A stretch of 64,000 nucleotides of DNA from Onthophagus taurus (Eukaryota; Arthropoda; Insecta; Coleoptera; Scarabaeidae). The DNA is taken from contig NC_091975.1 in the NCBI RefSeq assembly GCF_036711975.1, forward strand, positions 2,358,501-2,422,500, in the 5' to 3' direction. The stretch's first letter is position 1. Each line of letters starts with the position of its first letter. Below, in pieces: positions 35,301-45,700 of the stretch. The notes beneath the pieces were generated by a model. The model saw only the letters and a list, made by a program, of their open reading frames with translations, searched no databases and was not told the DNA's origin. Made by a program: the position numbers and the translations under genes.

Positions 35301-38239
35301 GTAAAATCCGATCGATATGTGCAGCCAGCAACTACTGAGGGGATGGGGAAATCTCCCCAATGTAACCCCTCCCCTCGTTTTAATCCCCCAACGTAGCTCA
35401 ACATGTATACAATGATTATACCACACCTCGCAAAAATTCATAGAGATGAGAATAAAAAAATAAATTAATATTTTAGTAATCCCTAACATATTTCTTTTAT
35501 ATCACATAAAATGTTACGAGATAATTAAAAAAAAAAATTATTGATACTTTATTAATCTTTTTTGAAACTTTTTAAATGGAAAGAAAATGTTGAAGTGACT
35601 CAATTTAGGAAGAAATTTTAATTTGGAAGAAAACTTACCGATGCAACAACACCTCCAACGATCGCCGCGTTTCTCTTATGCTTATTATCATTTTTGTATC
35701 TTCCGTACAATTTTCTTCCAACCCAAACTGGAATGCCTGAAAAAATAAAAAAGAATAATAATATCTATATAACTTGAATCTTAATATATTTAGAAATAAA
35801 ACCCACAAATGTTTTGATCGATTTTGAAAGAGATACTGATTGATATAGGAAATATATATTATATTGTGAGTTTAGAAGTAATATTGATGAACCAGAAATG
35901 ATGTAAAAGGTTCTACAAAATAATATGAAATGTTTGGGGTGATATTCAGGAGTCTCAGAGATGTTTGATATGATGTTAAGGGATGCCAAAGACAATATTG
36001 AGTATTTCTTTGATGTTAAGAGATATCTAGGTTGCTATTGAGATGTTCCAGACTCTGTTAAATATTGTCAGAGATCACATTTATTAAAAGATGTTCAGGA
36101 ACAATCTTGAGAGATATCTGGGATGATATTGTAAAACGTCAGAGACGATCTTCAGAAATATCGGGGATAATAAAAGAAGGCGAGCTAAATATTGTCAGAA
36201 ATCACATTGAAGTATTTAAGTATTCATGGACAAATGATACATACTACAAATATATTGGCGACGAGTTATTTCTAACAAGAATTGTGGGCCATAACTGAGC
36301 TATCTAGTGTAAAAGATGCATTGAGGATAGACATAAATGAGCATGATCATAGAGTCCTACAACACTCTTGCGGCCAAGACACATGGAAGACCCAAAATGA
36401 CATGGAGGAACAATTAAAAAAGAAACAAACAAAATGTCAATTCTACAAATGAGAAGTATAGCAAGAGATCGTGGCCGATAGAGAGATGATTCATTGGGAT
36501 CGCCATCATACCATTGATGATAACTCAATGATGAAATAGAAAGCTATAACATTAAAAAAAGCTCAGGAAAATATTGGATTGCATCAGGGATAATACATTG
36601 GGATAAAATTTATCAGTAATTATTTAATTTACCTATAATCATAGCAGGAACTGTAATTCCAGCAACTAAAGCAATTCCAACTGGAGCTCCAACAAGCGTC
36701 CCCAGTTGCCACAAGATTTTCTTCTTCCTCGACCATGGTTTCTTCCCCCAAAACGTACACCCAGAAGGACTCAAATAATGCAAATCGCTAATTTCCTTCA
36801 TGCATAACCAACAAAATTCCGCCCCGCAAACCGCACACATCATATGATTACAAGAACCATCATCCATTTTAACAATAAGCACCTGGCAGCGTGGGCATGG
36901 TTTGATATCATCTCCTATAACAAAAATAGATTTATTAGATATATTTACGGATTAAAAAAATGTTTTGTTTTTTCTTACTGTATTGGGAATCTTGACTAAA
37001 AGTAATCGATGAAGATCGAACGTTTGGAGATCGTTGAGCTCTAGCAGCATCGCAAGTTTGATTCGGATGCCATTCGGCTTTGCAATGATAACAAAAGTAC
37101 GAGTTGCAGCCTGGACGTTCGCATTTTAACTTCGGGCAACTAGCGCACTCGCTTGCTATCACCGCAAAACTACAATCAGGGGCGGGACACCACCTTGTAT
37201 CTGGATCGACGGCGAGCACCCGACGTACCATGAAGTCTTCGTATTTCGCGAAGAGGGCTTCATCGTTTACTATAGTTCGAATTTCTAAAAAAATAATGCA
37301 TTCAAAGAGGAATTAAAAATTAATAATGATTTGTTTTTGTCATTCAAGGGTATTGTATGCAAAAATATAAATCAAACTTGAATTCCTAATAAAAAAAAAA
37401 CCGAGAACGATTAATAAAACACGAATCGAGAAATGCAAATTAAGACCCATTGTGCGCCTTTTGCATCCGTAATCACAAAACAGGGAACATAACAAACGAT
37501 TATAAATTGAAATTACGTAAAAAACAAGACTTTGATTGGGGAAACATGTTTTTCTGTGCTAAAAATATCCGTTTTATTAGAAATTTTATTTTATTCCCTT
37601 ACCATTCGGATGTAGACTCTCAGAACATTCCGGGCAAGTCATACAAACTCTGGACTCTGTTATTTGAACCCTAAGGTATTGCTGAAGGCAGGATATGCAT
37701 GCTTTATGTCCACATTGTGTGACTTTGAAGAAATCAGTCGATGGGAGAACAACGAGACATAATGGACACTCAATACAGGAAGAACCACTTTCTCCATGCT
37801 AATAAATAAGATTTATATAAAGTTGAGTATTAATGTAAATTAAAAACTTACGGTATTCACTGAAGTTCTACTGTGTGCTTGATGAATTTCAGCTCGAAAT
37901 TGCTTCCCACTGGATTCCCTTGAAGAACTTCCAGGTTTACCATCAATAACATCTTTATCTATAAAAAAATTAAAATATTAAAAATTAATTTTTTTTATGA
38001 TTAAAAAAAATGAGAAAGTTCGATGAACTATTAAAGGATATCAAAGAATACAAATAGAGACTTAGATTACTTTGGGTTTTAGCGGTTTTCGAAGAACTCG
38101 ACGAGCTCCGATGTTGTCTTCTTTGTCCCAATATGGGGCTGGCGTAGATGAGACGTCTCAAAGAGAACCTAGATGAGAACCCCTTCTTCCTTTGACTGGC
38201 CACACACGGTGCAACATCCGTTTCGATCGAATTTCTCAT
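32338..38239 (-). CDS. RNF19: RNF19-type RBR E3 ubiquitin ligase (RNF19A/B orthologue)
   Basis: Membrane-anchored RING-between-RING ligase that takes ubiquitin from an E2 onto a RING2 cysteine. Exons in transcript order: 38239-38071, 37958-37852, 37798-37603, 37284-36979, 36914-36633, 35736-35639, 33192-32338. They total 2013 nt and encode 670 residues. RING1 is at about 103-150 (CPLC...CGHKAC...CPEC) and IBR at about 175-240. RING2 is at about 266-296, with the catalytic cysteine at about 281 in GSCNHMMC. Two hydrophobic spans (about 327-352 and 378-410) are as in RNF19. [16 protein letters not shown] and [17 protein letters not shown] are near-identical to the vertebrate family. The Ser-rich tail is shorter than in vertebrates. 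The last intron holds the EcKinase-like gene on the opposite strand. The 5' UTR continues to an acceptor at 38,308-38,309. Confidence 0.95.
33193..33646 (+). promoter_or_regulatory. GC-rich probable promoter of the EcKinase-like gene
   Basis: A GC-rich block at about 33,420-33,580 lies upstream of the ATG at 33,647, inside the RNF19 intron. No TATA box is seen. The promoter role is inferred from position and composition. Confidence 0.35.
33647..34960 (+). CDS. EcKinase-like (ecdysteroid/CHK kinase-like) small-molecule kinase
   Basis: Two exons, 33647-33988 and 34037-34960, give 421 residues, normal for the EcKinase family. These insect cytosolic enzymes are thought to phosphorylate ecdysteroids or detoxify xenobiotics; the substrate here is unknown. 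Visible motifs are [12 protein letters not shown] (hinge region), [13 protein letters not shown] with His281 and the catalytic Asp283, and ILDWQMV with the metal-binding Asp304. An acidic [14 protein letters not shown] stretch opens the protein. The ATG at 33,647 was preferred over an upstream in-frame GTG at 33,623. The gene lies wholly inside the last RNF19 intron, antisense to it. A poly(A) signal AATAAA is at 35,113. Confidence 0.9.
34961..35638. other. RNF19 intron remainder after the nested gene
   Basis: It holds the EcKinase 3' UTR and AT-rich sequence. No other feature was seen. Confidence 0.4.
35860..36250. repeat. Degenerate GATATTGTCAGAGAT-like quasi-repeat in an RNF19 intron
   Basis: Loose repeats of GATATTGTCAGAGA, GAGATATCTGGGATGATATT and relatives recur over about 350 bp. 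The period is irregular and the array is heavily eroded. Confidence 0.4.
36330..36530 (+). pseudogene. Probable LINE remnant, frame-shifted
   Basis: On the + strand, short pieces in different frames read [12 protein letters not shown] and IARDRGR. These resemble the tail of LINE ORF2 proteins (GRPxxTW ... DRxxWR). There are stops and frameshifts between them and no intact frame. Confidence 0.4.
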
Positions 38240-41200
38240 TTTCCGTTGTAATATTCTTTCTTCTTTTAACAGTTATTAACCATTATAGAAATTTATCTTT
38301 CTAAGACCTGAAAGTTGAATAAAAAATATACAATGAGTGAGTTGAAATAAAGGTTATTTATTATTGCGATAATGTCGTAACGCGCCCTTCAAAATAGTTT
38401 TAAGAAAGATAGACTTGTTTGTTTTCACGGATCAAATCAAAAAACAAGAAGAGCAAATATTATCTTAACCGCTTCTCGTCGGATAACCACTAAAATAACA
38501 ATTACATGTGTCTGAAACGACCTCAGCAAAGATAGTTATGGAAATATAAATGTTGGAAAATAAAACACGACTATTGCGTGTTTAAAATAACCGTCACCTT
38601 GCGTTGAGTAACCGCATTTCGTGGGTGAAAGTGTTCCTATTTCTGTCTCTTTTTCGACTACTACAACAGTTTATTGTCAACCAAAAAGTTTAAAAGAGAG
38701 TACGTGAGTGTTAGAGAAAATAAAACGATTACATAAGGTTTCCAAAAACTTTCTACCTGTTATCCTAAAAATATAATCAATTCAATCCTTAATAATAAAA
38801 TCATTACAAATTGAATCAATAATAAAAAAAGATTTTTTTATGTTGTTTATGAAATGTTAAAGTTTTTTATAGACTAGGTTGATAACATGTTTACTGTCAG
38901 AATTAAAATATAAACTTGACGAAATGAAAAACGCTGTCGTTAGTCAACACAAAAACAACGTTTTTATCCTATATTTATTATTTTGCAATTTATTACTTTA
39001 AAAAAATACTCAACAAAGTTAAAAGGTTTTTAGGAATATGAAACATTTTTAATTGTACTTTAAAATGTTTGAATGAATAATTATAATGCGCACAAATTTG
39101 AACAACTATCTACACCGTTGCCCGAATGTTTCTAGTGGTTTACTGTATTTAAATTTGCATCATCCAAATTAATTCTCAATTAACTCTTTAAAGCTTACAA
39201 ACAATTTGAAATAACCTTGGATATCTGAATTTTATGTATCAATATCCTGGTAGGTATTTGTGTATTATTTTATGAAATTTATTCGTTCGTTAAGTAAATT
39301 TTGTATTTATGGTTTTAGTTTCTATCTTCAATCAAACTGTCTCGGGTGCTTTCTAATTGGAGTAGTTAAAATGCGTCCTGTACAATCAAAAACCACTTTC
39401 TACCTTGTTTTAAAATAAACCAACTTCATAAGTCGAAACGTGTAACAAACTAAATAATTCATTTCAATGAAAGTTGCGTTGATTTTCTTAAGAGAAAACT
39501 TAAAATAAAAGAAATGAATTGAATTTGTATGTTAATATCCTTTAGAAAAGATATTTTAATCGCGCCTAACGTAAAAAGTAATGTGCTACTTGTTATTGGT
39601 AAAACGACGCGATGAAAAAATCGTCACTTCTCCTAAATCCAGGCATAAAGTATGTACCAGCCGAAAAAAAAGCTTTTAGAGAGTAAATTTTCGTAGCAAT
39701 AACTCCTACTTCACAACTAGCTCATTTTTCTTAGAACGCATGTAATCTGTGAATCAGATCCCAGATGTTGAAAGACTTCATCAGAACTTTTAACAAGAAA
39801 AGGAAAAATTCCAAGAAAAGTTGTTTCTGTGAACATAAAAAGACATAATCAACAACATAGAAACATTTTCGCGATATTAGTTCTCTTTAACAACTGTTAT
39901 TGTTGAATTGTTAAACTAGAAAAATACAGTTCAACAATGAAAACTCGTTGTACTTGAGAAACAACATGTTTATGAAGTAGTTTCCATTATACAATTACAA
40001 CGAGGAAATGAACAGTCCAAGGTATCCCAATTAGAAAGCTTGAGTCACCCCCAACCCCACTCACATCATCAAATCAAGATGGTAAGGGATTTCCAAAAGA
40101 GGAAATTTTTTGTTTGTCTCTGAAGTCAAAGTTAGCCAAAAATTTCCTAGTTAATTTTACCAAGATCATTGTTTGTTATTGCGACCCAAAAAAGTTTATT
40201 TTGCTTCCAAATCGCCCAGCAAAAAATATTGTTTAATTTCTTACAAAAGAAATCCTAGTGTCTCGTTTTTGTCATCGTGTCACCTTGTTTTCTTGAAAAA
40301 CGAGTGTTGTGATTTTATTTTTAGAATTTACCACGAATTCGTCGTCCTCGGCCAACAACAAAAATGTACAGCCACTTTCTTTCCAAGTGGTAAAAACAAG
40401 AAAATCCAAGTAAAACCGAAAAGAATCGTGACGAATTCTTCGACGGTTTGCAACAATTTGTGCTTACGTAACAAGATTTTCCTTTTTGTTATAAACAAAG
40501 GCGCGCACTCACATGAAAAAGAACGACAAGGCCAAAGCAGCCTCATTATACAATTCCCCCTCATTTAAAACACAGAGAAAAAAATGTTTAATGTTATATT
40601 AATAAAAATCTTGTTCTAAACCACAAATAAAAAGAAAATAATTACCTTTAAAATAATAATCCGTGAATTAAGAGAAATCCTTAAAAAACATTTCACTTTA
40701 TTAATTACAATTAATATTATAAAATCATTTTTAAAGAAAATAAATTTATTAAGATTTTTAACACGCGGAAAATCGTGTTGCGTACACGTGACGTTGACGG
40801 GCAAACTGTTTCTCGGTGTGTGCCGGCCAGTTAAAGTGAGCCACCGGTTAAAAATAGCCATTCACAGAACGACGATTGCAGCAGATTGGGAGGAGAACGT
40901 ATCCACTCGTTTTAGGTACTAAAAATGATCGCCCGTTTGATATACAGGTGAAGGTAAATGGCCCAAAGTTCATCTTTTGATTACCAAAACAACGAAGATT
41001 CATTTAGGATAAATTTATTCATTTAAAGCAATACTTTAGAAATATGTGGTTTTATTAAAAAAAGTTGCTAAAACTCGGCTATTACTGATGTTATCGGAAC
41101 CATGTCATCACGGATTTATATTGCAATTTATAGAATGTTATGAGTAATCGAAACCATGTGCGGTTATAATTATAAGTTATCGTGAATTTTATCTTATCGA

Positions 41201-42743
41201 AAAATACTGAGAAATTATTGGTAAAATTAGATAATAAAAAGTTTAATTGTTACATCTATAAACTATTCGTTCTCGTGAAATAGCTATAAATCATACAAAT
41301 CATGACTTTTTCCACAAAAGTATTGCTAAAACCTACCTGCTTCTTCCTTTCTTGTATTTAAAAAGATATTGTCTCTGTTCTACACCTAAAAGTTAGGTAA
41401 ATTTTTAGACAAAAAGAAAGAAGAAATGACAAATACTTTCAAGAATATACCCAATAATAAATAAATTTTTCATTTTATTCAAAGTTTTTCTTGTAAAATA
41501 GTGGTAAATCCTAAAAAAATTTAAAAAGAATTTTTCAATACATTCAATATTTCGTATATACCATAATATTATTAAGACGACAAAACAAGAACAGATAATC
41601 TCTAAAAATACCCAAACAAATCCAAGATAACCCAAAAATTCAAAAACATAACCTCATTAATACTTATCTTACAAAGATCTGTCAAAACATGACAGCTGAT
41701 CATACCAACGTAAATAAAAACAAAATCAAAAAATTACTATTTTTTTTGTACGTAAAAAACTTACCTTCTAAACAAAGATATTTTAAGAGGATAAAAACTA
41801 TTCATGGAAAATCCAATAAACACGATTTATCAGCACGGGTGTCACTCTACCATTAAATTAAATATTTACAGTTAAAACCAATACGTTTATTATCTTTCAC
41901 AACATATGTGAACGCAAACAGGTTTTTCCGAAATCTAAATGAAATTGCGACGGGATCGTCACGTAAAACAACTTAAAAATGATCAAAACATCATTTAACT
42001 ATCATTAGAATCAATTAAAACGCGATAATTAACTGGTTAAATCGTACTTGGAAACGAAAAACTTACCTTAGGTTAGATGGGGGTGAAACGACTTAATCCC
42101 AGGAAAAAACCCAAGCCACATTGGGGGTACAAGAAATTTTCGTACGCACTTACCACGTGAACGATTTACGAGAGAATAATAACACAAATGAAACGTTTTA
42201 AATGGGGTTTAAACAAGAAAATTAAATGAAAAATCGAACCGTGTTGCTATTTTTGACAACGGCGCGGCCATTTTAACAATCGCTCCATTTGTGTCGCCAT
42301 CTGTTGTAGATTTCTCTTAGTTTTTATAAAAAAAAATCTTGGCCTACTTTGATTTTTAAAGTTAGAATCCTTCGAATAAATTGTTTATTTAAAATAGAAA
42401 TTATTTAAAAAAATTGTTTTAAGGGAAAATACAAACGAAATCGATTTGTTAACATCAATATTTATTAATTCGTATTCATGATATACTTAATTTGTATTCA
42501 TTTTATTCAAATAAATATAAAAAATTACAAATCAACAAAAAAATAAAACTTAGAGGGTACTTTAAAAGGAAACAAAATAAAATTTTACTCTTTTTAATAT
42601 AATAAAATGGTTCAGTGACTAGCTTGAGATTACTTTGCACCTTAAAACAAAAATCTTATGAAAAATCTTTAAAATTAGGCTCTTAATCGATGTAAAAGCA
42701 TTTATTTTAGGTCCCTAAAATTCGTATTTCTACTCAAGAATCT
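38240..42743. other. RNF19 5' UTR, first intron and promoter region
   Basis: On the minus strand, the 5' UTR part of the first coding exon reaches an acceptor at 38,308-38,309 (TTTCAG). Three strong minus-strand donors lie upstream, with exon ends at about 41,765, 42,067 and 42,154. They look like alternative untranslated first exons. A GC-richer block with GCGGCCATTTT at about 42,260 may be the promoter. The rest is AT-rich. The 3' UTR of the nucleosidase-like gene occupies the part up to 42,743. Confidence 0.4.
38266..38283 (-). promoter_or_regulatory. Upstream mini-ORF in the RNF19 5' leader
   Basis: ATG GTT AAT AAC TGT TAA, a five-codon frame, ends 26 nt before the RNF19 ATG in the same exon. 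It could dampen translation of the main frame. This is inferred from position only. Confidence 0.4.
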
Positions 42744-45700
42744 TTAAACGTTTGTAGGTGGTTCCATTCCACAAATTATCGCTTTCATGACACTCGCCGC
42801 TACCAAAGATCCATAAGGTTGCCATTCTTTACGTCTTGTACCATCTTTATAATCAGAAATACCTCGAATACAAATAAAACTATCTTTGCAATTACCCAAA
42901 ACCGATTCAATTACTGTATCGAACTCTGAATCAAAAGCTAAAGCTCCGTATTGAGCTGCAAATTGTTGACGGAGTTGATCTGATTTTACAACTTGTCTTC
43001 CTGAAGCTATCGGAGCTAAATGAATACGAGGATTTTCTTTATTTAACGAATTATCTTGAGGAACTGGATGAGCAACTTCTATGATGTCTCGTTCGCCTAT
43101 TGACATGTATAATTTATCTGTTTCTGCACTTGGTTTTTTAAAGTCTTGTTCAGATTGTGATAAAATATTTAAACCATTTTGAATGTATTTTAACCAAGGA
43201 GCTTCATTTTCCGCGTTTTGTATTGAAGATTTTAAATCGGAAGCAATTTTTTGTAAATTTGAATTTGCAGGTTTATATGGTTTTATTTCGAATTCGTACC
43301 CTTTTTCCGTTTGTTTAGCTGCGTCGCAGTAAACGTAAATGTACCTATTAAGTATAAAATTGTAATTAGAAAAGATTAAATGAAATTATTTAAACATAAC
43401 CTTTAAATTGACAAAGTTGACATTAATTAATTAAATAATTTTCTAATTTTCTCATGTTTTTGTATTTAGGATATTTTTAATTTAAGAAAGTTGACATAAT
43501 TGATTAATAAGTTATTAATTATTAAAATTAATTAATTGTTCCAAATTAATTTGAGACTTAACCTCAGAAAGAAATGTCATCCTTGTCAACAATCAATGTA
43601 CTATTTAGTTTTTCAATTTTAGCATAAATGAAGCAAAACTGTTTTTAACGTACTTATCTTTAGTTGGACAAGAAATAACAGCATCTCCAAGTTTAACATG
43701 CTTATTATAATCCGTATAATGAGGAACTCCGCCTCCAACACCAACTAAAAATACGTAATCCACCTTTTGGAAGGTTCCTAAAAGTCTAGTTGTGGTATTT
43801 CCAGCTGCAGTCATAGCTTCCCTTGTGTGTCCAACAGTAGGAAGTTTTGTGCAAACAATACGATGAGCTCCAATGTTCCCCAAAGTGTAAACATTAGATT
43901 CACCTAGGTTACAAAGAAACGATTGATTAATCCTAAATCTATTTGTCCCTTATTGAATAAAGTAAATGTATAAAAGCAAACAGAAAAGATGGAAAAAGCA
44001 GAAAACGTAACAAAAACCTTCTAAGTCTAAAAATGGGTATAAAACATTTAAAAAGATAAAAAAAAACAATAAACAGTGATACGATGTGCTTTTACATAAA
44101 AAATGTTGTTTAAAGAGTTAAAAGGTAGACAAACAAGGCGTGATTGAGTGAATTGGGACACCACCTAAGCGCAAAGATGCACTTTTCCACACGGTTTTCT
44201 TACCAAATCGAGGTTTAGGGGCTTCTCCCGTTGGACTGGTCGGACCTACCGCATATTAATACTAATTTTTAATCATTTTTGCTATTTACAATCTCCTAAT
44301 TATTAGCCTTTATGGTTGTTGATTAAAAAGCTTCGATTTTAAGTTTTAAATTTTTAACAAAATTGATTATGAATTAATTATGCAAATTATATTTATAACA
44401 AATAATTAAGTTATTATTAAAATAAAATAAATTTATTAAATAATAGGGATTAAATTAATCCGAATTAATCCATCTCCATCTTGCTTTTAAAATCAATTAT
44501 GTATTTTTAAATTTAAAAAACAAATTAATTTAATATCAATTTAATTAGTAATAATATTAAATACTATTTAATTAGTTAACTAATAAATAATTTTGTTAAA
44601 ATTAATAAATTTATTCATTCTAAAGTTGGTATGAGTCATTTCATGACACCCATCTTGTTTAAAGTCTATTCATAACCTCAAAAAGTCAAAAACACGCCAA
44701 AACAACAAACATAAAAATCATGATAATTCCGCGTTTTCACTTAACGCAAACCGATCGTACTGTAACAATAACAATAAAAGCACCCTTTTGTAACTTGGAC
44801 GAATTAGATACAAGCTGTGACGATAACGTTTTTCTATTCCATTGCTCTCCATATCATCTCCGGTTAAAACTCCCCGGAAACATCGTTGAAAACGCCGAAT
44901 CTAAAGTAAGTTTTAACGCGGATACAAGTGAATTTATTCTGATTTATGGTAAAGAGAATGTTGGTGAAGACTTTCCAAACTTGGAGTTGATTACTTCATT
45001 GTTACAATCGAAAGTTGAGGTTAACGAAGGTGGAAGGAAAATCGAGATAATTGGTGATGAAAATGGGGAGAAAAATGCTGAAAATTGGGGTGGTGATAAA
45101 GTGGAGTATGGGTTTGGATTAAGAGGTGGATATGATTTTAGAAATCTTCATAATGAGTTTGATATTTTTAAAATAAACCCGCACGAAGTGAAATTTGAAG
45201 ATCGGAGAATTTTGAGGATGCGGAAGGAACAAGAAGATTTTAATTTTGAACATTACGCGGCTGATTTAATGGATGATGCGGAAATTAGGGAAGTTTGTAA
45301 ATTAAAATGTCCGTGGGATGATTTAAAGGAGTCGGAAATTAAATTTAGTGACGAAGAATTGGATTTTATGAAAGATTTGTTAAACATAGAATTTAATTTA
45401 AGTGATCAACAAATTGTTTATTGTAGAAATAGTTTAATAGATATCTTATTTGCTTATTGTTATGATGCTCGAACGACAGGTTTTGAAAAAACCTGCGAAT
45501 CTCATTGGACAATAATTAATGTTAGTTGTTCATTAAGTTGGTTCGATAGTTTTTTAAGTCCAAAAGATGCGTTAGTTTCCGCATTCCGGCGATCATTAAT
45601 TTACCCAATCTATAGATCCTTTTTTTTATGTGAACAAATCCTTGTGGATTTAAAAAAATTGTTGAGTTTAGGCGAAAAATTCATTATAAAATGTTTAATT

